This document shows, piece by piece, positions 52,961-64,000 of a DNA stretch of 64,000 nt. The stretch comes from Archivesica marissinica (taxonomy: Eukaryota; Mollusca; Bivalvia; Venerida; Vesicomyidae). Each line of letters begins with the position of its first letter. Positions within the stretch are counted from its first letter, which is position 1. The notes beneath the pieces are model-generated. The model saw only the letters and a program-made list of their open reading frames with translations. It was not told the DNA's origin and ran no database searches. The stretch lies in contig CM026391.1 of assembly GCA_014843695.1 (NCBI GenBank), positions 33,609,445 through 33,673,444 of the forward strand. Direction: 5' to 3'. The position numbers and the translations under genes are program-made.

Positions 52961-55900
52961 CCGTGTATACCACTTCTGTTTCAAACACAGACTCCAGATC
53001 TATATAATGTTGTCCGTGTCCATCAATATATGTTTCAAACACGGATTCTAGATCTATATAATGATGTACGTGTCCATCAACATCTGATTCAAACACGGAT
53101 TCTAGATCTATATAATGATGTCCGTGTCCATCAACATCTGATTCAAACACGGATTCTAGATCTATATAATGTTGTCCGTGTCCATCAACATCTGATTCAA
53201 ACACAGACTCTAGATATATATAATGTTGTCTGTGTCCATCCACATCTGTTTCAAACACGGACTCTAGATCTATATAATGTTGTCTGTGTCCATCCACATC
53301 TGTTTCAAACACGGACTCTAGATCTATATAATGTTGTCCATGTTCATCAACATCTGTTTCAAACACAGACTCTAGATCTATATAATGTTGTCCCTATATA
53401 CCCACATCTGTTTCAAACACAAACTCCAGATCTATATAATGTTGTCTCTGTCCATCCACATCTGATTCAAACACAGATTCTAGATCTATATAATGTTGTC
53501 CGTGTCCATCAACATCTGTTTCAAACACAGACTCTAGATCTACATAATGATGTCCGTGTCCATCCACATCTGTTTCAAACACGGATTCTAGATCTATATA
53601 ATGTTGTCCGTGTCCATCAACATCTGTTTCAAACACAGACTCTAGATCTATATAATGATGTCCGTGTCCATCCACATCTGATTCAAACACAGACTCTAGA
53701 TATATATAATGTTGTCCGTGTCCATCAACATCTGATTCAAACACAGACTCTAGATATATATAATGTTGTCCGTGTCCATCCACATCTGTTTCAAACACAG
53801 ACTCTAGATATATATATAATGTTGTCCGTGTCCATCCACATCTGATTCAAACACGGACTCTAGATCTATATAATGATATCCGTGTCCATCCACATCTGTT
53901 TCAAACAAAGACTCTAGATATATATATAATGTTGTCAGTGTATACCAACATCTGATTCAAACACAAACTCTAGATCTATATAATGTTGTCCGTGTCCATC
54001 AACATCTGATTCAAACACGGACTCTAGATCTATATAATGTTGTCCGTGTCCATCAACATCTGATTCAAACACAGACTCTAGATCTATATAATGTTGTCCG
54101 TGTCATTCCAAATCTGATTCAAACACAGATTCTAGATCTATATAATGTTGTCCGTGTCCATCAACATCTGATTCAAACACAGACTCTAGATCTATATAAT
54201 GTTGTCCGTGTCCATCCACATCTGATTCAAACACAGACTCTAGATCTATATAATGGTGTCTGTGTCCATCCACATCTGTTTCAAACACAGACTCTAGATC
54301 TATATAATGTTGTCCGTGTCCATCAACATCTGATTCAAACACGGACTCTAGATATATATAATGTTGTCTGTGTCCATCCACATCTGTTTCAAACACGGAC
54401 TCTAGATCTATATAATGTTGTCCATGTTCATCAACATCTGTTTCAAACACAGACTCTAGATCTATATAATGTTTTCCGTGTCCATCAACATCTGATTCAA
54501 ACACAGACTCTAGATCTATATAATGTTGTCCGTGTTTACCCACATCTGATTCAAACACATACTCTAGATCTATATAATGTTGTCCGTGTCCATCCACATC
54601 TGTTTCAAACACAGACTCTAGATCTATATAATGTTGTCCGTGTCCATCAACATCTGATTCAAACACAGACTCTAGATCTATATAATGTTGTCCGTGTCCA
54701 TCAACATCTGATTCAAACACAGACTCTAGATCTATATAATGTTGTCCGTGTCCATCAACATCTGATTCAAACACAGACTCTAGATCTATATAATGTTGTC
54801 CGTGTCCATCAACATCTGATTCAAACACAGACTCTAGATCTATATAATGTTGTCCGTGTCCATCAACATCTGTTTCAAACACAGACTCTAGATCTATATA
54901 ATGTTGTCCGTGTCCATCCACATCTGATTCAAACACAGACTCTAGATATATATAATGGTGTCTGTGTCCATCCACATCTGTTTCAAACACAGACTCTAGA
55001 TCTATATAATGTTGTCCGTGTCCATCAACATCTGATTCAAACACGGACTCTAGATCTATATAATGTTGTCCGTGTCCATCAACATTTGATTCAAACACAG
55101 ACTCTAGATCTATATAATGTTGTCCGTGTCCATCAACATCTGATTCAAACACAGACTCTAGATCTATATAATGTTGTCCGTGTCCATCCACATCTGATTC
55201 AAACACAGACTCTAGATCTATATAATGTTGTCCGTGTCCATCCACATCTGTTTCAAACACAGACTCTAGATCTATATAATGTTGTCCGTGTCCATCAACA
55301 TCTGATTCAAACACAGACTCTAGATCTATATAATGTTGTCCGTGTCCATCAACATCTGATTCAAACACAGACTCTAGATCTATATAATGGTGTCTGTGTC
55401 CATCCACATCTGATTCAAACACAGACTCTAGATCTATATAATGTTGTCCGTGTCCATCAACATCTGATTCAAACACGGACTCTAGATATATATAATGTTG
55501 TCTGTGTCCATCCACATCTGTTTCAAACACGGACTCTAGATCTATATAATGTTGTCCATGTTCATCAACATCTGTTTCAAACACAGACTCTAGATCTATA
55601 TAATGTTTTCCGTGTCCATCAACATCTGATTCAAACACAGACTCTAGATCTATATAATGTTGTCCGTGTCCATCCACATCTGATTCAAACACAGACTCTA
55701 GATCTATATAATGTTGTCCGTGTCCATCCACATCTGTTTCAAACACAGACTCTAGATCTATATAATGTTGTCCGTGTCCATCAACATCTGATTCAAACAC
55801 GGACTCTAGATCTATATAATGTTGTCCGTGTCCATCAACATCTGATTCAAACACAGACTCTAGATCTATATAATGTTGTCCGTGTCCATCAACATCTGAT

Positions 55901-57700
55901 TCAAACACAGACTCTAGATCTATATAATGTTGTCCGTGTCCATCCACATCTGTTTCAAACACAGACTCTAGATCTATATAATGTTGTCCGTGTCCATCAA
56001 CAGCTGATTCAAACACGGACTCTAGATCTATATAATGTTGTCCGTGTCCATCAACATCTGATTCAAACACAGACTCTAGATCTATATAATGTTGTCCGTG
56101 TCCATCAACATCTGATTCAAACACAGACTCTAGATCTATATAATGTTGTCCGTGTCCATCAACATCTGTTTCAAACACAGACTCTAGATCTATATAATGT
56201 TGTCCGTGTCCATCAACATCTGATTCAAACACGGACTCTAGATCTATATAATGTTGTCCGTGAATACCCACATCTGTTTCAAACACAGACTCTAGATCTA
56301 TATAATGTTGTCCGTGTCCATCAACATCTGATTGAAACACAGACTCTAGATCTATATAATGTTGTCCGTGTCCATCAACATCTGATTCAAACACAGACTC
56401 TAGATCTATATAATGTTGTCCGTGTCCATCCACATCTGTTTCAAACACAGACTCTAGATCTATATAATGTTGTCCGTGTCCATCCACATCTGTTTCAAAC
56501 ACAGACTCTAGATCTATATAATGTTGTCCGTGTCCATCAACATCTGATTCAAACACAGACTCTAGATCTATATAATGTTGTCCGTGTCCATCAACATCTG
56601 ATTCAAACACAGACTCTAGATCTATATAATGTTGTCCGTGTCCATCCACATCTGATTCAAACACAGACTCTAGATCTATATAATGTTGTCCGTGTCCATC
56701 AACATCTGTTTCAAACACAGACTCTAGATCTATATAATGTTGTCCGTGTCCATCAACATCTGATTCAAACACAGACTCTAGATCTATATAATGTTGTCCG
56801 TGTCCATCAACATCTGATTCAAACACAGACTCTAGATCTATATAATGTTGTCCGTGTCCATCCACATCTGATTCAAACACAGACTCTAGATCTATATAAT
56901 GTTGTCCGTGTCCATCCACATCTGTTTCAAACACAGACTCTAGATCTATATAATGTTGTCCGTGTCCATCAACATCTGATTCAAACACAGACTCTAGATC
57001 TATATAATGTTGTCCGTGTCCATCAACATCTGATTCAAACACAGACTCTAGATCTATATAATGTTGTCCGTGTCCATCCACATCTGTTTCAAACACAGAC
57101 TCTAGATCTATATAATGTTGTCCGTGTCCATCAACATCTGATTCAAACACAGACTCTAGATCTATATAATGTTGTCCGTGTCCATCCACATCTGATTCAA
57201 ACACGGACTCTAGATCTATATAATGTTGTCCGTGTCCATCAACATCTGATTCAAACACAGACTCTAGATCTATATAATGTTGTCCGTGTCCATCCACATC
57301 TGTTTCAAACACATACTCTAGATCTATATAATGTTGTCCGTGTCCATCAACATCTGGTTCAAACACGGACTCTAGATCTATATAATGTTGTCCGTGTCCA
57401 TCAACATCTGATTCAAACACAGACTCTAGATCTATATAATGTTGTCCGTGTCCATCAACATCTGATTCAAACACAGACTCTAGATCTATATAATGTTGTC
57501 CGTGTCCATCAACATCTGTTTCAAACACAGACTCTAGATCTATATAATGTTTTCAATGTCCATCAACATCTGATTCAAACACAGACTCTAGATCTATATA
57601 ATGTTGTCCGTGTCCATCCACATCTGATTCAAACACAGACTCTAGATCTATATAATGTTGTCCGTTTATACCTACATCTGATTCAAACACGGACTCTAGA

Positions 57701-58280
57701 TGACCATGTGCATCCACATCGAAAGCAGTACGGCCGTACAGGGTTTTGGGCCGACTCTAAGTTTGATATCTGTATCTGTATCTGTATGTGAATAACTTCT
57801 AGTCAGTCTTTTTAATGCAGATGCAATAATGTTACTATGACCATTCTTGCATTTAATGGGCTTGACTAAACTCAGAGTGCATAATATCGTTTAAAATAAA
57901 ACTCCATTTTCACTCACATGTTTGTCGTCCAATTGGGCATGTTTTCCGATAACCAATCAAATTTCATGTAGCAGAAATATGTTAAAAGATTTTATAGTAC
58001 ACTAGAATGAGATTAATGATATCGTCAACATTTATATTTTTCGAAATATAATGTGAATATTTATTTGTATTTTGGTATGTTCATTTTCCTGTTTGGCAGT
58101 TCTAGTGTGTAAACATATTTAAAGCAAGCACCTATGCATTCTATGTAAGTGTACCGTTTGTTATACTTGCAAGGTGAAGAAGACATGCTAAACATGATTT
58201 ACGCATATTCAGTTATTATTAAGCGAATGGAACTAGATACAAACATGTCATACAATGCAATTTCATTTTATGAACAGGAA
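57701..58280. other. Unique spacer
   Basis: Non-repetitive AT-rich DNA with a 12-bp palindrome GTACGGCCGTAC (57728-57739) and a short (TATCTG)n run near 57768-57788. No supported gene. Confidence 0.7.
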
Positions 58281-60441
58281 TATGACTTTGAGCTAATGAT
58301 TAGTAATTGTTTACAGGCTATATATGTCATATGACTTTCAGCTAATGATTAGTAATTGTTTACAGGCTATATATGTCATATGACTTTCAGCTAATGATTA
58401 GTAATTGTTTACAGGCTATATATGTCATATGAACTTTCAGCTAATGATTAGTAATTGTTTACAGGCTATATATGTCATATGACTTTCAGCTAATGATTAG
58501 TAATTGTTTACAGGTTTACAGGCTATATATGTCGTATGACTTTCAGCTAATGATTAGTAATTGTTTATAGGCTCTATATGTCATATGACTTTCAGCTAAT
58601 GATTAGTAATTGTTTACAGGCTATATATGTCATATGAACTTTCAGCTAATGATTAGTAATTGTTTACAGGCTATATATGTCATATGACTTTCAGCTAATG
58701 ATTGGTAATTGTTTACAGGCTATATATGTCATATGACTTTCAGCTAATGATTGGTAATTGTTTACAGGCTATATATGTCGTATGGCTTTGAGCTAATGAT
58801 TAGTAATTGTTTACAGGCTATATATGTCATATGACTTTCAGCTAATGATTAGTAATTGTTTACAGGCTATATATGTCATATGACTTTCAGCTAATGATTA
58901 GTAATTGTTTACAGGCTATATATGTCATATGACTTTGAGCTAATGATTAGTAATTGTTTACAGGCTATATATGTCATATGACTTTCAGCTAATGATTAGT
59001 AATTGTTTACAGGCTATATATGTCATATGACATTCAGCTAATGATTAGTAATTGTTTACAGGATATATATGTCATATGACGTTCAGCTAATGATTAGTAA
59101 TTGTTTACAGGCTATATATGTCATATGACGTTCAGCTAATGATTAGTAATTGTGTACAGGCTATATATGTCGTATGACGTTCGGCTAATGATTAGTAATT
59201 GTTTACAGGCTATATATGTCATATGACGTTCAGCTAATGATTAGTAATTGTTTACAGGCTATATATGTCGTATGACGTTCAGCTAATGATTAGTAATTGT
59301 TTACAGGCTATATATGTCATATGACGTTCAGCTAATGATTAGTAATTGTTTACAGGCTATGTATGTCATATGGCTTTGAGCTAATGATTAGTAATTGTTT
59401 ACATGCTATATATGTCATATGACGTTCAGCTAATGATTAGTAATTGTTTACAGGCTATATATGCCATACGACTTTGAGCTATTGATTAGTAATTGTTTAC
59501 AGACTATATATGTCATATGACGTTCAGCTGTTGATTAGTAATTGTTTACATGCTATATATGTCATATGACTTTGAGCTATGGATTAGTAATTGTTTACAG
59601 ACTATATATGTCATATGACTTTCAGCTAATGATTAGTAATTGTTTGTAGACTATATATGTCATATGACGTTCAGCTGTTGATTAGTAATTGTTTACAGAC
59701 TATATATGTCGTATGACTTTCAGCTAATGATTAGTAATTGTTTATAGGCTCTATATGTCGTATGACGTTCAGCTAATGATTAGTAATTGTTTACAGGCTA
59801 TATATGTCATATGACTTTCAGCTAATGATTAGTAATTGTTTACAGGCTATATATGTCATATGGCTTTGAGCTAATGATTAGTAATTGTTTACAGGCTATA
59901 TATGTCATATGACTTTCAGCTAATGATTAGTAATTGTTTACAGGCTATATATGTCATATGACTTTCAGCTAATGATTAGTAATTGTTTACATGTTATATA
60001 TGTCATATGACTTTCAGCTAATGATTGGTAATTGTTTACAGGCTATATATGTCATATGACTTTGAGCTATTGATTAGTAATTGTTTACAGGCTATATATG
60101 TCATATGACTTTCAGCTAATGATTAGTAATTGTATACAGGCTATATATGTCATATGACGTTCAGCTAATGATTAGTAATTGTTTACAGGCTATATATGTC
60201 ATATGACGTTCAGCTAATGATTAGTAATTGTTTACAGGCTATATATGTCGTATGACGTTCAGCTAATGATTAGTAATTGTTTACAGGCTATATATGTCGT
60301 ATGACGTTCAGCTAATGATTAGTAATTGTTTACAGGCTATATATGTCATATGACTTTCAGCTAATGATTAGTAATTGTGTACAGGCTATATATGTCATAT
60401 GACTTTCAGCTAATGATTGGTAATTGTTTACAGGCTATATA
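58281..60441. repeat. Satellite I: 49-bp tandem array, about 44 copies
   Basis: The unit runs TATGACTTTCAGCTAATGAT, TAGTAATTGTTTACAGGC, TATATATGTCA (49 bp). Variants include GACTTTCAG/GACGTTCAG/GACTTTGAG and ACAGGC/ACATGC/ACAGAC. One unit near 58511 has a 9-bp internal duplication (TTTACAGGT). Every unit carries a TTGTTTACAG segment that looks like a 3' splice site. No gene is seen. Confidence 0.96.
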
Positions 60442-60508
60442 TTACCGACTCAAATTAAAATTTCTTGGTTCTTGTATATTGTCACATTCTGTCATCAACA
60501 TTGGAACA
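60442..60508. other. Short unique spacer
   Basis: About 65 bp of non-repetitive DNA between the 49-bp and 23-bp arrays. No feature is recognised. Confidence 0.6.
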
Positions 60509-61503
60509 GTGTCGAGGAAATCCGAACATATGTGTCGAGGAAATCCGAACATATGTGTCGAGGATATCCGAACATATGTGTCGAGGAAATCCGAACATAT
60601 GTGTCGAGGTAATCCGAACATATGTGTCGAGGAAATCCGAACATATGTGTCGAGGATATCCGAACATATGTGTCGAGGATATCCGAACATATGTGTCGAG
60701 GATATCCGAACATATGTGTCGAGGATATCCGAACATATGTGTCGAGGATATCCGAACATATGTGTCGAGGAAATCCGAACATATGTGTCGAGGAAATCCG
60801 AACATATGTGTCGAGGATATCCGAACATATGTGTCGAGGATATCCGAACATATTTGTCGAGGATATCCGAACATATGTGTCGAGGATATCCGAACATATG
60901 TGTCGAGGATATCCGAACATATGTGTCGAGGATATCCGAACATATGTGTCGAGGATATCCGAACATATGTGTCGAGGATATCCGAACATATGTTTCGAGG
61001 ATATCCGAACATATGTGTCGAGGATATCCGAACATATGTGTCGAGGATATCCGAACATATGTGTCGAGGATATCCGAACATATGTGTCGAGGATATCCGA
61101 ACATATGTGTCGAGGAAATCCGAACATATGTGTCGAGGATATCCGAACATATGTGTCGAGGATATCCGAACATATATGTCGAGGATATCCGAACATATGT
61201 GTCGAGGATATCCGAACATATGTGTCGAGGAAATCCGAACATATGTGTCGAGGAAATCCGAACATATGTGTCGAGGATATCCGAACATATGTGTCGAGGA
61301 AATCCGAACATATGTGTCGAGGATATCCGAACATATGTGTCGAGGATATCCGAACATATGTGTCGAGGAAATCCGAACATATGTGTCGAGGATATCCGAA
61401 CATATGTGTCGAGGATATCTGAACATATTTGTCGAGGAAATCCGAACATATGTGTCGAGGATATCCGAATATATGTGTCGAGGAAATCCGAATGTGTCGA
61501 GGA
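60509..61503. repeat. Satellite J: 23-bp tandem array, about 43 copies
   Basis: The unit is TCGAGGATATCCGAACATAT plus GTG, with GGATATCC or GGAAATCC as the main variant. Each unit has two 8-bp palindromes, GGATATCC and ACATATGT. Because 23 is not a multiple of three and the unit lacks stops in all frames, five or more overlapping frames of over 250 codons appear on both strands; none is a credible gene. Confidence 0.97.
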
Positions 61504-62388
61504 CACAGTAACACTAACTACTAATTTAATGTTGGCGTCCATCTTGAAATATAAAAATACATGTAAATCTCAGACAATGCTTGTGATCCTGCAGAAGCGA
61601 GAAGGGTCAAGCTTCTTGTGATCCAATGAGACACATTGTTGTTTTTTCTATTACCTCCATTAGCAGATAAAGTCATATTTATCCTAAAATGTACATTGGT
61701 CATATTAGTTGGAATCCTTTGTTGTTATTGTTGTTCCATAACCAGATGCTGCGGAACGATACATGTGATTTTTTAAAATTATGTTAATTAATTAATAACA
61801 TTTTTACCCATCAGATATACTGTAGGATAACTGTTAAAAATTAAGAATTAATTAATAACATGAGAAAACGAAAGAAAATGTGGTGCAAAGGAAACAACAA
61901 TAAAAACAGAGGAGATCGCATGACGTGTATACTCCATACAGAGTATTCAGGGGCAGTAACTCACCAATGTATGTTACGTCCTGTAAGTACTGTTGGATGC
62001 AAATGCATAGAAAAATAATTATATTTCAAAGAAGAGATTCGAATTTGTATCCAAGTGTGACTGACAAGACCAATTATGTAACCTTTCCAACATCACACAG
62101 TCAGTATTGACGTCGGTAAAGCGAGGCTAAGCTGAACACATGTTTGAAATGTGTCACGTTTTGACTGCAGTACATTACTACTATATTGTTGAGACGTTTA
62201 ACATTTAAGTTTATTTTGCGTGAAATATATACATTTATATCGTTAGATTTTAAAATATTTTATAGCAATATTTTATTATTATAACCACAAAGTTAGAGTA
62301 TATATATATATCGCAATACATAATATAAGCAAGTCAAACTGAAGATAATTATCAGTCAGTTAACCTTATGTAATTACTTTCCTCTAGT
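61504..62388. other. Unique AT-rich intergenic DNA
   Basis: Two short open frames (61521-61703 minus, 61925-62110 plus) have no recognisable family. The string GAATTAATTAATAACAT, with minor change, occurs twice about 60 bp apart (near 61785 and 61847). No RNA gene or exon is supported. Confidence 0.6.
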
Positions 62389-62902
62389 CAGTTAAAGCGA
62401 CATTACATCGCAAAATCAAATAAAATGCATGTTTATCACGTATGAATGCATTACTACTACACATTCTTCTGAATACATTCGAACACCAACATTGCATCAA
62501 TAAACTGTGTGTTTGTGGTATACAAACTTTCAAAATTTAAAGTAGGATTTCATATAGCGACCATCCATGTTCCTGAATTGACGTCTGTTTGTCATCGGAG
62601 TCAATACTAAACGCGAGATAACGTCGTTTAGTCATAATTTAACTAAGAATAGGCACAACTATGAGATATAACGGTAAATATGTACAATAAAACATGCTAT
62701 GCAAGATGCACGAGTTATATTACGCATGGATGTTGACCATATTTATATTATTTTGTTATGTCAACAAGCCGCGTATACGACGTTTGTTTATTAGTTGATA
62801 TAGTTTTTTTAGGCAAATATTTGGTGAACAATTATACCATATAATAGGAAATTACATTCTGTAGAAATTTGCGTTTACACTGATGTAGTGTCGCTTTAAC
62901 TG
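62389..62902. mobile_element. Candidate MITE with 22-bp terminal inverted repeats
   Basis: CAGTTAAAGCGACATTACAT at 62389-62408 (plus CG) is matched inverted at 62881-62902 with two mismatches. The 514-bp interior is AT-rich without a transposase frame. The flanking 8-mers CCTCTAGT and TATCTAAT agree at 5 of 8 positions, which would fit an old 8-bp hAT-type target duplication, but this is weak. The CAG...CTG ends also fit hAT. The superfamily remains uncertain. Confidence 0.6.
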
Positions 62903-63102
62903 TATCTAATAACTATCATCTGAATACTATAGATTAACTGATAACCATGGTGATAATGAAATACAGTTAAAATGAATGGTGCAACACAAGACGTCACGGT
63001 TTATAATTACATCTACGTCATACGCCGGAGATGCTAAATACAGTCAAACCTCTGCTAAACATCACCTCCCAATACTTACATTGTTATTACTCTCGCAACG
63101 TT
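62903..63102. other. Unique spacer
   Basis: Non-repetitive sequence between the MITE candidate and the 47-bp array. No gene is recognised. Confidence 0.6.
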
Positions 63103-63471
63103 GCGCACCTTCCGGTCTACTGCGGTTACAGTTGCCCTTGATTTATGTTGCGCACCTTCCGGTCTACTGCGGTTACAGTTGCCCTTGATTTATGTTGCGC
63201 ACCTTCCGGTCTACTGCGGTTACAGTTGCCCTTGATTTATGTTGCGCACCATCCGGTCTACTGCGGTTACAGTTGCCCTTGATGTTTGTTGCGCACCTTC
63301 CGGTCTACTGCGGTTACAGTTGCCCTTGATGCGCACCTTCCGGTCTACTGCGGTTACAGTTGCCCTTGATTTATGTTGCGCACCTTCCGGTCTACTGCGG
63401 TTACAGTTGCCCTTGATTTATGTTGCGCACCTTCCGGTCTACTGCGGTTACAGTTGCCCTTGATTTATGTT
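63103..63471. repeat. 47-bp minisatellite, 8 copies
   Basis: The unit starts GCGCACCTTCCGGTCTACTG and continues CGGTTACAGTTGCCCTTGAT, TTATGTT (47 bp). Copies start at 63103, 63150, 63197, 63244, 63291, 63331, 63378 and 63425; the fifth is 7 bp short. It is GC-richer than its flanks. Short frames through it are by-products. Confidence 0.95.
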
Positions 63472-63610
63472 GCTTTACGTAAAATGAAACGAAACGACGT
63501 AAATGCAGATTTAACACAACGTGTGTACCAATGTTGGTCATTTACAGTCTTTAAACATTCACAAGTGTGTGTGTTTTACGTTTATTTATTTATCGTCGCT
63601 ACCGGTTACT
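63472..63610. other. Unique spacer
   Basis: About 140 bp between the last two arrays; nothing recognisable. Confidence 0.6.
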
Positions 63611-64000
63611 GTATGTGGACGCGTTTGTTCTGTTTAAGGTGTATGTGGACGCGTTTGTTCTGTTTAAGGTGTATGTGGACGCGTTTGTTCTGTTTAAGGT
63701 GTATGTGGAAGCGTTTGTTCTGTTTAAGATGTATGTGGATGCGTTAGGTCTGTTTAAGGTGCATGTGGACGCGTTTGTTCTGTTTAAGGTGCATGTGGAC
63801 GCGTTTGTTCTGTTTAAGGTGCATGTGGACGCGTTTGTTCTGTTTAAGGTGAATGTGGACGCGTTTGTTCTGTTTAAGGTGCATGTGGACGAGTTTGTTC
63901 TGTTTAAGGTGCATGTGGACGAGTTTGTTCTGTTTAAGGTGTATGTGGACGAGTTTGTTCTGTTTAAGGTGTATGTGGACGCGTTTGTTCTGTTTAAGGT
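63611..64000. repeat. 30-bp minisatellite, 13 copies, runs off the right edge
   Basis: The unit is GTATGTGGACGCGTTTGTTC plus TGTTTAAGGT, 30 bp. Variants are GTATG/GCATG/GAATG, GACGCG/GACGAG/GAAGCG and one AGGTC. Exactly 13 units fit from 63611 to 64000, so the array continues beyond the window. Confidence 0.96.

Larger units (their letters stand above)
44646..57700. repeat. Satellite H: 54-bp tandem array, about 242 copies (13 kb)
   Basis: The unit runs GTTGTCCGTGTCCATCAACA, TCTGATTCAAACACAGACTC, TAGATCTATATAAT (54 bp). It carries overlapping XbaI (TCTAGA) and BglII (AGATCT) sites in almost every copy. At 18 codons the unit stays open on both strands: up to 1141 codons on minus (DGHGQHYIDLESVFESDV period) and 901 on plus. 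Left (44.6-46.3 kb) and right edges are more irregular. Indel clusters lie near 45640-45900 and 48015-48085. I treat it as satellite DNA, not as a gene. Confidence 0.96.

Noticed and set aside
54103..57528. 1141-codon minus-strand open frame with a repeated DVDGHG motif resembling a calcium-binding loop
   Set aside because: The unit is 54 bp with no stop in this frame, and the opposite strand is also open for 901 codons. The loop lacks the usual residues at positions 5 and 8, and no gene ends are visible.
44646..57700. CRISPR-like array
   Set aside because: Units are contiguous direct repeats with no unique spacers, and the context is eukaryotic satellite DNA.
58149..58334. 61-codon frame at the left edge of satellite I
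   Set aside because: Its second half reads into the 49-bp repeat, and no domain is recognised.
60442..61542. Overlapping open frames of 266-414 codons on both strands in the 23-bp array
   Set aside because: All frames of a stop-free 23-bp unit are open at once, which shows periodicity and not coding.
63103..63747. Frames of 74-124 codons through the 47-bp and 30-bp arrays
   Set aside because: The 47-bp unit shifts frame each copy, the frames overlap one another, and no domain is present.

Overview
The window is eukaryotic, gene-poor and dominated by tandem repeats; by my tally about 90% of the sequenced bases lie in more than a dozen adjacent minisatellite/satellite families. The single convincing protein gene encodes an IL-17-type cystine-knot cytokine. 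A tRNA-derived SINE carries a central block like that of the conserved-domain SINEs common in molluscs and other invertebrates. Together these point to a lophotrochozoan, most likely a bivalve or other mollusc. The species cannot be named from the sequence.

Layout: 1-8828 is a 20-bp satellite (A), degenerate at its right edge. 8941-9422 is a 28-bp minisatellite. 9571-9881 is a complete SINE with an 11-bp target-site duplication. 10031-10718 is a palindromic, MITE-like element with an internal 26-bp tandem array. 10719-11435 is unique sequence ending in a TATA-type promoter. 11462-11521 is a candidate signal-peptide exon with a consensus splice donor. 11549-11670 is a 17-bp minisatellite. 11714-19513 is a 16/29-bp satellite (B), and 19518-22842 a 22-bp satellite (C). 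22843-23842 is an assembly gap of exactly 1000 N. 23843-27503 (B again) and 27511-34120 (C again) repeat the same order with the same B/C junction. Then follow a 31-bp array, a 28-bp array (34533-36747), a (GT)n/(GCGT)n tract, 600 bp of unique DNA and a 50-bp satellite (F, 37462-43170). The last degenerate F unit runs into IL-17 exon 2 (43176-43757). Downstream are a 27-bp array (43843-44647), a 13-kb 54-bp satellite (H, to 57700), a 49-bp array, a 23-bp array, a second MITE candidate (62389-62902), a 47-bp array and a 30-bp array leaving the window.

Main inference: exon 1 (ends in phase 0 at a GTAAGA donor) and exon 2 (starts in phase 0 behind a branch-point-like motif and TGTAG acceptor) join into a 213-residue secreted IL-17-like protein. 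Its intron would be 31,654 bp and almost wholly satellite DNA. The 50-bp F satellite seems to be a tandem amplification of the intron/exon-2 boundary itself, so about 113 acceptor-like copies precede the real acceptor. The long open frames in the satellites come from unit lengths and lack of stop codons, and I do not annotate them as genes. Several repeat blocks carry clustered small indels, and one block of about 4 kb occurs twice around the gap, so assembly error must be considered for 18.6-31 kb.
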